Source of the DNA: Tenuifilum thalassicum
GTDB taxonomy: Bacteria; Bacteroidota; Bacteroidia; Bacteroidales; Tenuifilaceae
DNA length: 64,000 nt
Assembly: GCF_013265555.1 (NCBI RefSeq)
Contig: NZ_CP041345.1
Coordinates: forward strand, 2,340,581 to 2,404,580
Reading direction: 5' to 3'
Positions 1 to 10,094 of the stretch are shown in pieces (the first letter of the stretch is position 1; each line of letters begins with the position of its first letter). The position numbers and the translations under genes are program-made. The notes beneath the pieces are model-generated. The model worked only from the letters and a program-made list of their open reading frames with translations, ran no database searches and was not told the origin of the DNA.

Positions 1-3000
1 GATAATTCCACTGAATACGGAGGCTGGAATATCGACAACTTTGCTGTTACAGGCGATTTCATTGCCAGTGATGTAGGAGTAACCTCACTTGTATCGCCAA
101 AACCATATTGTGGATTAACAAACGCGGAGCAAGTAAAAGTTAAGGTAAAGAACTTTGGTGGCAGCCAAATTAACACTCCCTTTGAGGTAGGATATTCGTT
201 AGACGGAGGAAGCACCTTTACTAGAGAATCGTTTAACCCAACTGTTGACTTTGAGGGTGAAGTTGAGCTTACCTTTAATCAGAAAGCAGATTTAAGCACA
301 CCAGGGTTAAAAAACATTGTCGTTAAAACCTTTCACCCAGATGATGAGGATAACACAAATGATGCTTTTAGCATAAAGTTCTTTGTTTATCCAACTGTTG
401 AGCCTCCTATAAGCTATTCCTTTGAAAACTCCACTCAATACTGGTATGGACACGGCACCAACAGCACAATTGCGTGGGGGAAGCCGCAGGGCAATGTCCT
501 AAACAAAGCCTATGATGGCGTGAATGCTTGGGTAACAAACTTAAAGTATAGCCATAATCCCAATGAAACATCAATACTAGAAAGCCCATGTTTTAACATA
601 TCAAGCCTTAACTATCCCATACTGTCGTTTTATTTCATGATGCAAGTTGAAGAAGGAATTGATGGTTTTAACATTGAATACAGCATAGACGGCGGAGCTA
701 CTTGGCAGTTACTAAACTCTCATCCAGGCTACTCACAAAATTGGTACGATACGCCAACAGTAACCGCACTTGGCACTGCTGGCTGGAGTAAAAACACTCA
801 AAACTTTAAGTATGCATCAACACTACTTCCAAACGATGCTTTACTTGCCGGAAATATTAAGCTGCGTTTTGTTTTTAAATCAAACGCAACAAATAACTAC
901 GAAGGTGTAGCTATTGACAACATAGTAATCAAAGAACTACCATACGACATAGGCATTTCACAACTCAACGCACCCACCGATGCCTGCGAAATTGGAAAGG
1001 TTCCCTTAAATATCACCTTAAAAAATTACGGCTACAAACCCCTGCCAGCCAATCTAAAAATACCAATAGTTGCAAAAATAGATGGACTCTCATATAAAGA
1101 TACCATTACACTAGCTTCTCAAATTGGGGAAAATGGCAATTTAGAATACACCACAACATTTAAGCACAACTTCAACAAAGCCAAGTTCTATCAAGTTAAT
1201 ATCTACACTAACATTAAAGAAGATAGGGATAGAACTAACGACACGCTAAAAACACAAGTTGAAGTTTATGGAATGCCAGGATACACACTTGGTGCAGATA
1301 TTGGGACTCTACAAGTTGACACAGTAACATTAGATGCTGGGAGCGGCTACAGCGCCTATCAGTGGAAAACCAAAATCCCCGCTACAGCGTCTTCTTGGTC
1401 TACTGGTAAAACAACACAAACTTATAATGCCACGGAGGTTAGCTATGGACTATACGCAATTGCAGTAACTAATAGCAGGGGTTGCCAAGCTCATGATACA
1501 ATTGAGGTTATTCAATCCGACAAGAATGTAGGAATAATAAGTATCGACAACATTACAAGCGGATGTTCGCACCCCGACCCAATCAGCCCAACAGTAACAA
1601 TAAAACATTTTGGGAACTCTCCATTTGACGGTAGTCAAAGTTTCAACGTTGGCATAAGCATTGATGGGCAAGAGGTACTTTCTGAGAACTTTACTCCCAG
1701 CAATGGCTGGACAACAAACGACACCTATCAGTTTACATTTTCTGGAACTATTGACCTAAGCCAAAAGGGGAACTACGCCATTTCCGCTTATACCAAATAC
1801 CAGGATGACATTGATAAAGACAACGATACCCTTAGCATCAATGTTTCAACATATGGTGTACCTGAAATATCATTTGGTCTTTCCGATACTGTTTCCACAA
1901 GCAATGTTGACACGATTACATTAAGTGTTGACAATGGATTTAATAGCTACCAGTGGGAACGGAAAATTGATGGAACATCTACCTGGGAAACCTTAAGCGA
2001 AACATCTGAAAGTTTAAGTTTAAGTGGAATACCCTACAATACCCGTTCAGCGCATTACAAGGTTTTAGTTACCGACAGTTGGGGGTGCGGAACAGGAGAA
2101 ACTTCAATCTTTATTAACACAAAAGACATTGGCGTATACAGCATTGAGAGCCCCTCTAGTGCAACCTGCTACTCTCCCGAAGGATTTAAGGTAAAGGCTC
2201 AAATTCAAAACTATGGTCAAGATGTTTACCCAGCAGGGACTATCATTAACACTAAGGTAACTACCGAACAGGGAACTTATGAGCAAACATTTACTCTTGA
2301 ATCGGACTTAACCCCTGGCGATAGGGTAACCATTGAAATGAACGACTTTACACAACTACCTGAAGGAGAACATACAATTGTAGTATCGACCAATGTAACA
2401 GGCGATCTAACACCAACCAACGATTCAAAAAGCACAACCTTTACTGTAGTACCATCGCCTAGCGTTGAAATTATTCCAGATACACTTCGTCAGCATTTTA
2501 CCCCTACATCCACCTACACCATTTCACCAAACTACTCTGCCGATTGCAGCAACTACCTATGGCAAGATGGTTCTACATATTCAAATTATACAATTTTAGG
2601 GTTCCCCTCACAAGACCTATTCCACGTAAAAGTATCTAATGAACACGGGTGTTCATCGGCCGACACCATGAAAGTAATATACCACGACATCAACCTAATA
2701 CAAGTCCTTTCTCCCAAAAATAGCTGCGAGCTAAATGGCGAATATGACGTTAAGTTCCGTTTGCAAAACCTTGGACCAGATATGCCTGCTGGTTCTAGAA
2801 TTGAGGTTAAGGCTTGGATTAATGGAAACCTGATGTCAACAGAAACCATCACTTTAACTGAGCCATTAAACTATCAGAATGTAAAAGACATTACCCTTAC
2901 AGCAAAGGCAACCATTTCAAACCAAGCAGAAATTAGGATTGAAGTTAAATCATTAGATTTTGAGGAGGTAACCTATACCAACAATGTACAAACCAAATTT

Positions 3001-5007
3001 GTAACCTCTACAGGTTACCCTACAATTAACCTAGGCCCAGATCGTGAAGTTCATGCTTTTACTGATACCATTAAGGCTGGAAGTGGCTTTGATAGTTACT
3101 CGTGGACAACTGGTAGCACCGACTCAACAATTATTGTTAACCAAAGCGGTACTTATGGCGTAACCGTGTCCGACTACTACGGTTGTACCGCTTCCGATGA
3201 AATAAATATCACTTTAATCTTAGACGATATAGAGGTTACAGCATTGAACAACCCTAAATCTGGATGTAATATGGGGAGTGCTGAGCCTGTTGAAATTCAG
3301 ATAAGGAATAACGGTGACAAGGTAATTCCTGGCGGAACAGACATCACACTAGGGTTTGAGCACAATGGGCAAACCACAACCGAACAATACACCCTACCTC
3401 AAACCATGGACCCTCAAAGCACCCTGACTATTCCTTTTACCAACACAATGGATTTTAGCGTCCGCAAAGATTATAATATTAAGGTATGGGCCATTTGGGC
3501 AAACGATATGGTTTCCTCTAACGATACCATTGTGACAACCATAACTGCTTATCCTGATATTCTGGTTGATTTAGGAGGCGATGAAGTTCATTGTGACGGA
3601 ACTACCGTAACAATTGACGCAGGTGATTATAATAACAGTCCATCATACAGTTGGAGCACTGGTGCAACAACACAAACAATAGAGGTGACAGAATCAGGCA
3701 CATACTCTGTTACCGTAACCGATGCAAACGGATGTAGCGATACAGGAAGCAAAACAATTACTTTCCAACAAGCACCAAATGTTACCATAAATGATTTCGC
3801 CCCGGTTTGCTCGTCGCAAAGCGAACTAACGCTAACAGGCGCAAGCCCCGAAGGCGGTACATGGTCGGGGAACACAGTTGTAGGTAACATTTTCTACCCT
3901 AGCCAAGCAGGAGCAGGCAATCACACCATTACATATGCATATACCGATAGTTACGGTTGCACAAGCAGCGCATCAAAAGAAATTACAGTTAATCCTTCTC
4001 CTATAGTAGACCTTGGCCCTGACAGAACCATAACTGCACCAATAACTCTAGACCCTGGCGATTTTTACGCTTACCTTTGGCACGATGGTTCAACAAACAG
4101 GACCTACTATGTTGATGCCACAGGAGAATACTCCGTAACTGTGACCGATGCTAAAGGATGCAAAGGGTACGATGATGTTTACATAATTTACAACGAAACT
4201 TTTGACGTTCAAGTAACAGCTTTAAAGAACCCAACAAACCATTGTTTTGATGGCAAGGATGATGATGTTACAGTTACATTAACAAACAAGGGGGGCAAAA
4301 CAGTTGATGCTAACGAAACAATAACATTAAACCTAAATGTTAACAACCAAAACATTACGGAAGAGGTTAGCTTTGACTCCCCATTTGAAACAAATGACAC
4401 TAAAGAATACACCTTTTCCAAAAAAATAAATCTACCTCAAGGAAGCAACACTTTAAATTTTGTTGCAAAATTTAATAATATCTCAGGAACACCTAGCCAA
4501 TTCAATGTTGAAATCTACAATACGCCATCATTGGAACTTGGGGATGGGGCAGACACCCTACGCGTTAAACTACCCTACGAGCTTGCTTCTGGCGTTGGAG
4601 GAGTATCCTACAACTGGAATACAGGGGCAACCAGTCCTACCATTACAGTTAACACATGGGGTAAATACTGGTTAACCATAACCGATTCGCACGGTTGTAC
4701 TGCATCCGACACAATCGTAATAACCTGGCCATTAAGCGTAACGGAAAACAACTTGAACGGAGAGATAGACATATTTCCTAATCCTGCCTCTGAAAATTTA
4801 ACCATTCGAATCAAGACACCAACCCCCATCGAAAACACCCTCAAGTTATTATCCCCGCTTGGACAGTGTGTCTATGAGACAAAAACAGAGTTTGCTTTAA
4901 GCTCCAGCACTAACATAAACATTAATCACCTACAACCTGGAGTATATATTTTACAAATATCAAACAACACTGGCAAAGCATCGTTCAAAATCATTATAAA
5001 TCGTTAG
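1..5007 (+). CDS. Giant T9SS type A cargo surface protein (5' end outside window)
   Basis: The frame is open from base 1, so the start lies upstream; 1668 residues are visible. The first residues (…[10 protein letters not shown]…) end one MAM/jelly-roll-like lectin domain, and a second lies at about residues 135-315 of the visible part. Seven CARDB-like modules then begin with repeated phrases such as [35 protein letters not shown] and DVQVTAL. They alternate with Ig/PKD-like modules of the type DLGPD…YSWSTG…[11 protein letters not shown]. The last ~85 residues ([12 protein letters not shown] … [10 protein letters not shown] … KIIINR) are a Por_Secre_tail (T9SS type A) sorting domain. The family is known to be exported through the outer membrane by T9SS and anchored or released at the surface. 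Adhesion is inferred from the lectin-like and CARDB modules; the ligand is unknown. Confidence 0.9.
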
Positions 5008-5032
5008 CATTTTACTCTCTACTAACAAGATG

Positions 5033-5069
5033 AAGGCACTCCTAACACGAAGTGCCTTTTCTTTTTTTG
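5033..5069 (+). terminator. Rho-independent terminator of the surface-protein gene
   Basis: An 8-bp perfect stem AAGGCACT (5033-5040) / AGTGCCTT (5051-5058) encloses a 10-base loop and is followed by TTCTTTTTTT. It lies 26 bases after the stop codon. Confidence 0.85.
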
Positions 5070-5099
5070 AAAAAAATGCAAAAAAATTTTGAAAATGAA

Positions 5100-5131
5100 T
5101 TGACCAATTATATTTTTGACTGACCGTTCAA
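5100..5131 (+). promoter_or_regulatory. Putative TetR operator half-sites
   Basis: Two TTGAC half-sites lie just before the TetR start: TTGACCAATTA at 5100-5110 and TTGACTGACCGTTCAA at 5116-5131. The second is an imperfect palindrome with TTGA…TCAA ends. TetR regulators usually bind such palindromes next to their own gene, so autoregulation of the downstream operon is inferred. Confidence 0.4.
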
Positions 5132-5139
5132 TCATAATT

Positions 5140-5745
5140 ATGCCAAGAAACGATAAACAGAACGAAGGAATACGCAAGCAAAGGATAGCTCAAATAATGG
5201 AAGCAGCACTTGATGTGTTTGCACACAAGGGGTATCATACTGCCACAATTGCCGATATAGCCAAAAAGGCTAACATAGCAAAAGGACTAATTTACAACTA
5301 CTTCGAATCAAAGGAAGACCTGCTATACAAATTGGTTATGCATGGTATGAACGATTTAATAGAAAAGTTCGATGCTAACCATGATGGGGTACTCACCGAT
5401 GAAGAGATGGAGCTCTTTATTAACGACATGTTCCAAAAAATTGTTGAGAAAAGAAACTACTGGAAGCTATACTTTTCGGTGATGCTTCAACCTGATGTTT
5501 TCGATTTTAATTTCTACAATAAATTCGAGGAACAGTACCAGGCTATGGTAAAAGCATTAATTGATTACTTTAAAAGGAAAGGATTTGAAAACCCCGAAAT
5601 GGAATATTTACTTCTTCACACCATGTCCGATGGTATTGTAATAAATTTCATCATGAACGAGAACTTTCCCCTAGAGGGGATTAAAAACGAAATAATAAAA
5701 CGCTATATACACAACAACTCACAAAAAAATAAAAAGCCATGTTAA
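5140..5745 (+). CDS. TetR/AcrR-family regulator with an EF-hand-like loop
   Basis: 201 residues from the ATG at 5140. A longer frame from the TTG at 5116 would run over the likely operator, so I prefer the ATG. Residues ~12-60 are a TetR helix-turn-helix (AALDVFAHKGYHTATIADIA … GLIYNYFESKEDLLY). The C-terminal ligand or dimer domain is family-typical in length, but residues 78-89 (DANHDGVLTDEE) match the canonical EF-hand calcium loop: D, N and D at positions 1, 3 and 5, G at 6, a hydrophobic residue at 8 and E at 12. The stop overlaps the next gene by 7 bases, making it the first gene of the export operon. A repressor role is inferred from the family; the inducer is unknown. Confidence 0.88.
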   Translation: MPRNDKQNEGIRKQRIAQIMEAALDVFAHKGYHTATIADIAKKANIAKGLIYNYFESKEDLLYKLVMHGMNDLIEKFDANHDGVLTDEEMELFINDMFQKIVEKRNYWKLYFSVMLQPDVFDFNFYNKFEEQYQAMVKALIDYFKRKGFENPEMEYLLLHTMSDGIVINFIMNENFPLEGIKNEIIKRYIHNNSQKNKKPC

Positions 5746-6488
5746 GGATTCTACTTTCAGCAATACTGATTTTAACTAATGCATGGGCTGCACTCTCGCA
5801 AAATGCCACAGACATTGTTCGGAAAGCAGACGAAAAAATGCGAGGTGAAAAATCGAGCTATAGCGAGATGACCATGCGAATTGTACGTCCTAAATGGGAG
5901 CGTTCCATTTCTTTTAAAAGTTGGAGCAAGGGCACAGAACTATCACTGGTATATATTACCGATCCTGCAAAAGAAAAGGGACAGGCTTTTTTAAAGATTA
6001 AACGCGAGATGTGGAGCTGGAATCCTACAATAAACCGCACCGTAAAACTTCCTCCTTCCATGTTATCGCAAGGCTGGATGGGCTCCGACTTCACTAACGA
6101 TGACCTGCTTAACCAACGCTCAATTGTGGTTGACTATATTCACTCTATTACAGGAACTGAAAATATTGACGGGGAAGAGTGCTGGAAAATCACCCTACTA
6201 CCAAAACCCAATGCACCTGTAGTTTGGGGTAAAATTGTGATGTGGATTACAAAAAAACACTATTTGATTCTTAAATCGGAATACTACGACGAAGATCAAA
6301 TCCTTGTTAAGACTGAACTGGCAAGCCAGATAAAGCAGATTGGAGGTCGAACCATTCCCACTGTCTACGAATTACTACCTGCCGAAGAACCTGGCAACAA
6401 AACCATAGTGGAGCTAAATAAAATAGAATTCAACATCAACATTAACGATTCATTTTTCTCACTACGCAACCTAACCCAAGCTAGGTAA
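5739..6488 (+). CDS. LolA-like outer-membrane lipoprotein-sorting protein
   Basis: 249 residues with an N-terminal signal peptide ending near ALSQ (about residue 21). The mature part looks like the LolA-like fold family annotated 'outer membrane lipoprotein-sorting protein'. The visible marks are ADEKMRG, then MTMRIVRPKW, YITDPAKEKGQAFLK, MWSWNPTINRTVKLPPSML and WMGSDFTNDDLL. Proteins of this family are periplasmic carriers with a hydrophobic half-barrel, often encoded beside RND or ABC exporters and an outer-membrane barrel. It overlaps the TetR gene by 7 bases and lies 21 bases before the first permease, so it probably carries what the ABC transporter extracts. The cargo (lipoprotein, lipid or another hydrophobe) cannot be read from the sequence. 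Confidence 0.85.
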   Translation: MLRILLSAILILTNAWAALSQNATDIVRKADEKMRGEKSSYSEMTMRIVRPKWERSISFKSWSKGTELSLVYITDPAKEKGQAFLKIKREMWSWNPTINRTVKLPPSMLSQGWMGSDFTNDDLLNQRSIVVDYIHSITGTENIDGEECWKITLLPKPNAPVVWGKIVMWITKKHYLILKSEYYDEDQILVKTELASQIKQIGGRTIPTVYELLPAEEPGNKTIVELNKIEFNININDSFFSLRNLTQAR

Positions 6489-6509
6489 TAACACTAAAAA
6501 AGCAGGACT

Positions 6510-7925
6510 ATGAGCTTCCTAAAAATGGCACAACGAAACCTTTGGCGGAACAAACGTCGGACAGCCATAACCGTTTCAAGCATATTTTTTGCAGTACTAC
6601 TAGCTGTCGTTATGCGTTCGTTTCAGCTTGGCACATACTCTTTAATGATTAAAAATGCCATTGAGCAGTACTATGGCTTCATAAGAGTTCAACATCCCGA
6701 TTACACGTTTGACCCTTCGCTCGATAATACGATTGATTATGACTCATCAATAATTGAGCAAATAGCCAATATCCCAAATGTAAAATCGATTACATCAAGG
6801 CTTGAAACCTTTGCACTGGCATCATCAGGCAATATTACTAAAGGTGTCCTTGTTATTGGGATTGACATCAATAAAGAAAAGGCATTTTCTAATCCCGAAC
6901 AGTTTATCGCTCACTACATTATCAACAAAGATGCAGCAAACTCTGTTATATCAAGGTTTAATGTAACAGACGAAATAGCTGATATCCTAAAAGGCAACAT
7001 AGGTACTGCTTTCGTAGATTCGACAAAACTTGTTTCTATCTTCGACGACCTTCCAATAACATTAGAAGCAGTTAAGGAAATCCTAAAACTCTCAAAGATT
7101 GAGGGGCAATTCTTAACACCCAACGATAATGGTGTTGTAATTTCATCAAGATTAGCAAAATTCCTTAACGCACAAGTTGGCGATTCGCTCATACTACTTA
7201 GTCAAGGATATCATGGAAGTTCGGCAGCAGGGCTTTATCCCATACGCGGTATTGTTCGAATACCAAACCCTGAACTCGACAACAGACTTGTTTACATGCC
7301 TATTAACCAAACCCAAGAATTCACATCGGCTTATAACAAAATAGCCTACTATGCCATAAATCTTGACAACACTTCCGATGAGATGCTTACCGCAACTAAC
7401 GACTCCATTAGCAAACTTTTAATGGGCTCGGAACTTGAATCAAAGACCTGGAAAGAGCTAAACAAGGTTCTTGTTCAACAAATTGAAAGCGATAATCAGA
7501 GCGGAAAGATTTTCTTATTCTTACTCTACTTTGTGGTATTTTTTGGAATATTTGGTACGGTAGTCATGATGATTCATGAGCGGATACACGAATTTGCTGT
7601 TCTAATTTCTGTAGGGATGCAAAGGTCTAAACTGTTCCTAACAATATTTCTGGAAATGCTTATCATGGCACTCATAGGTATTGCTTTAGGATATGTAGTT
7701 GGGCTACCAATCATACACTACTATAACATTCACCCCATACGACTAACAGGAGAACTGGCTAAATGGATGATGGACATGGGCTTTGAACCACTTATGCCAA
7801 TGGCTCCTTTTGGCTCCTATATCACATGGCAGGGAGTATCAGTTTTTCTAATGGTTTTACTGGCAAGCATCTATCCATTACGAAAAATTTCAAAACTAAA
7901 AGTAGCTGAGTCGATTAAAAGGTAA
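6510..7925 (+). CDS. FtsX/MacB-type ABC transporter permease 1
   Basis: 471 residues with the four-helix FtsX/LolCE layout. One transmembrane helix lies at about 17-36 after the MAQRNLWRNKRRTAIT entry motif. A large periplasmic domain follows to about 325. Three C-terminal helices then follow (FLFLLYFVVFFGIFGTVVMM, a second near 380-405, and WQGVSVFLMVLLASIYPLRK). Permeases of this type are mechanotransmitters that extrude lipoproteins or lipids from the outer leaflet of the inner membrane. It is followed 31 bases later by a second, unequal permease, so the complex is probably a heterodimer with the ATPase at 9404. Confidence 0.9.
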   Translation: MSFLKMAQRNLWRNKRRTAITVSSIFFAVLLAVVMRSFQLGTYSLMIKNAIEQYYGFIRVQHPDYTFDPSLDNTIDYDSSIIEQIANIPNVKSITSRLETFALASSGNITKGVLVIGIDINKEKAFSNPEQFIAHYIINKDAANSVISRFNVTDEIADILKGNIGTAFVDSTKLVSIFDDLPITLEAVKEILKLSKIEGQFLTPNDNGVVISSRLAKFLNAQVGDSLILLSQGYHGSSAAGLYPIRGIVRIPNPELDNRLVYMPINQTQEFTSAYNKIAYYAINLDNTSDEMLTATNDSISKLLMGSELESKTWKELNKVLVQQIESDNQSGKIFLFLLYFVVFFGIFGTVVMMIHERIHEFAVLISVGMQRSKLFLTIFLEMLIMALIGIALGYVVGLPIIHYYNIHPIRLTGELAKWMMDMGFEPLMPMAPFGSYITWQGVSVFLMVLLASIYPLRKISKLKVAESIKR

Positions 7926-7956
7926 CCCCTTAATATCAACTAAAAATAATAAAAGC

Positions 7957-9369
7957 ATGTTACTATCATTAAGTTGGCGAAATATTTGGCGTAACAAAAC
8001 CAGAAGCATGGTTGTAGTTGCTGCAATTGCCATTGGGCTTTGGAGCGGTGTTTCAACCATGGCTTTGCTAAATGGTTGGATAAAAGGGCGCATGAACGAT
8101 AGCATTAATAATGAGATATCGCACATCCAAATACATCAACCCGATTTCCTATTGAACGAAGAGGTTGACAAGGTATTTGCTGCTGACTCCGTTAAAAACA
8201 TTTTAGATAAAGCACCTAATGTAACAGGATATAGCCAACGCATAAAGCTTTACGCCATGGCCCAATCGGACAGGGCAAGCGCTGGTCTTATGGTGCTAGG
8301 CGTTAAGCCCCGCGACGAGCGTAAGATTAGTGGAATACCACAAACCATTATAATGGGGAATTTTCTCGAAGGCAACCATAGAGTTCCCTCAATAGTTATT
8401 GGCAAGAAAGCAGCGGAGCAGCTCAAACTTGTAAACTTTGTGCTAAATGAAAAATCAGTTAGTTCGTTAGCAGTGCTAGACGAGTCAATCCCAAAGCACC
8501 TTGAGCCATTAAATGGGAAACGTTACAGGAATAGGGCAACGTTGATAAGAGACCTAAAGAAGAATTTACCCCATAAAACCTTTGAAAAATGGGCTGATAG
8601 AATTGCAGATTCCCTAGCCACCTTTAGATTAAGAGGTCCTGTTATACTAACCTTTCAAACAGCAGGTGGTGAACTAAAAAGCGCCATGTTTAGAGTTAGA
8701 GGAATTTACAAAACATCAAACACAGCCTTCGACTCTCGCATGGCATTTGTTGACTATAATGTGCTATCGGGAAACGCTAGAATTCCTAATGGTTATGTGC
8801 ACGAGATTGCAATTAAATGTACCGATAACGATGTTGCCAAAAGCTTATCAAAAGAACTTTCAAGCACATTAAAAAACCTAAAAATTCAAAACTGGGAAGA
8901 AATCTCACCTGAGATTGCACTATATGCAGCCTTTGGCGATTTTATGGGGCTAATTTATGTGGTTATCTTCCTCTTTGCACTTGCTTTTGGTATAATCAAC
9001 ACTATGATGATGAGCGTTTTAGAGCGATTCAGAGAATTTGGAATGCTTATGGCCATTGGAATGAAAAAGTTACAGATTTTTAAAATGATAATGGCGGAAA
9101 CTGTTTTGTTAACACTTACTGGAGGAGTTGTTGGTCTAGCGCTTAGCTTTATATTTATAAAAATACTTTCACACACAGGAGTCGACCTTAGCATGTGGGC
9201 CGAAGGGCTTGAAGCTATTGGTTACGCATCTGTAATCTATCCCGAGCTAACTGTAACAAACTACATACTTGTTACCGTTCTGGTAATTATTACAGGTATT
9301 CTTTCGTCGATATGGCCTGCACGTAGGGCACTTAAGCTCAACCCAATGGAAGCGCTAAGAATTGAGTAG
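7957..9369 (+). CDS. FtsX/MacB-type ABC transporter permease 2
   Basis: 470 residues with the same architecture as the preceding permease: MLLSLSWRNIWRNKTRSMV, a first helix at about 18-40, a periplasmic domain to about 330, then helices near LIYVVIFLFALAFGIINTMM, 382-405 and 435-455. It ends in the family hallmark WPARRALKLNPMEALR, the motif that docks on the ATPase. The two permeases are clearly paralogous but diverged over most of the periplasmic part, like LolC and LolE. It lies 34 bases before the ATPase gene in the same operon. Confidence 0.9.
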   Translation: MLLSLSWRNIWRNKTRSMVVVAAIAIGLWSGVSTMALLNGWIKGRMNDSINNEISHIQIHQPDFLLNEEVDKVFAADSVKNILDKAPNVTGYSQRIKLYAMAQSDRASAGLMVLGVKPRDERKISGIPQTIIMGNFLEGNHRVPSIVIGKKAAEQLKLVNFVLNEKSVSSLAVLDESIPKHLEPLNGKRYRNRATLIRDLKKNLPHKTFEKWADRIADSLATFRLRGPVILTFQTAGGELKSAMFRVRGIYKTSNTAFDSRMAFVDYNVLSGNARIPNGYVHEIAIKCTDNDVAKSLSKELSSTLKNLKIQNWEEISPEIALYAAFGDFMGLIYVVIFLFALAFGIINTMMMSVLERFREFGMLMAIGMKKLQIFKMIMAETVLLTLTGGVVGLALSFIFIKILSHTGVDLSMWAEGLEAIGYASVIYPELTVTNYILVTVLVIITGILSSIWPARRALKLNPMEALRIE

Positions 9370-9403
9370 TAAATATTTTGGAAAACATTAAAACATTATA
9401 ACC

Positions 9404-10090
9404 ATGGCAATAATTGAAGTAGAAGGTTTACAAAAAATATACAACGACTCGGCGATTAAGGTTATCGCCCTTGACAACATCAACCTAAAGGTTGAAAAAG
9501 GTGAATTCACAGCCATTGTAGGTCCATCGGGCTCGGGAAAAACCACGCTTCTAAACCTTCTTGGTGGACTCGACGAGCCAACTGATGGAAAAATCAGAAT
9601 TGGAGATTCTTGGCTCAATACGCTTAAAGGCTCTAAGTTAATTGATTTCAGATTACGAAATATTGGATTTGTTTTTCAATCATATAACCTGATTCCTGTG
9701 CTAACCGCAGGCGAGAACGTAGAGCTAATAATGCAGCTACAAGGCATACCCGCAAATGAGCGAAAAAAAATAGCTAAGGAAATGCTTGAAAAGGTTGGCT
9801 TAGGAGATAGGTATAATACTCGTCCTAACAAACTTTCAGGCGGACAACAGCAAAGAGTTGCTGTAGCAAGAGCATTAGCCTCAAAACCTAAGTTCATCCT
9901 TGCCGATGAACCAACAGCCAACCTCGATGGCAAATCGGCTGAGAACTTGCTTTCAATCATGGAGCAGCTAAACAGGGAAGAAGGAGTAACGTTTATATTT
10001 TCAACCCACGACCAACGAGTAGTAAGCAAAGCCCACAGAGTAATACTACTGGAAGATGGTAAAATTAAGTCGGACACTGCTCAACAATAA
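9404..10090 (+). CDS. LolD/MacB-type ABC transporter ATP-binding protein
   Basis: 228 residues, the normal length for a LolD-type ATPase. Walker A GPSGSGKTT is at residues 40-48. The Q-loop is VFQSYNLIPVLTAGENVE, the signature LSGGQQQR, Walker B FILADEPTANLD, and the H-loop is in FSTHD. It powers the two adjacent FtsX permeases. The next gene starts 4 bases after its stop codon, so the outer-membrane barrel is translationally coupled. Substrate class is inferred from the permease type only. Confidence 0.93.
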   Translation: MAIIEVEGLQKIYNDSAIKVIALDNINLKVEKGEFTAIVGPSGSGKTTLLNLLGGLDEPTDGKIRIGDSWLNTLKGSKLIDFRLRNIGFVFQSYNLIPVLTAGENVELIMQLQGIPANERKKIAKEMLEKVGLGDRYNTRPNKLSGGQQQRVAVARALASKPKFILADEPTANLDGKSAENLLSIMEQLNREEGVTFIFSTHDQRVVSKAHRVILLEDGKIKSDTAQQ

Positions 10091-10094
10091 AAAG

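Noticed and set aside
10056-10094. Longer start for the outer-membrane barrel inside the ATPase gene
   Set aside because: The signal peptide begins at the ATG at 10095, right after the ATPase stop.
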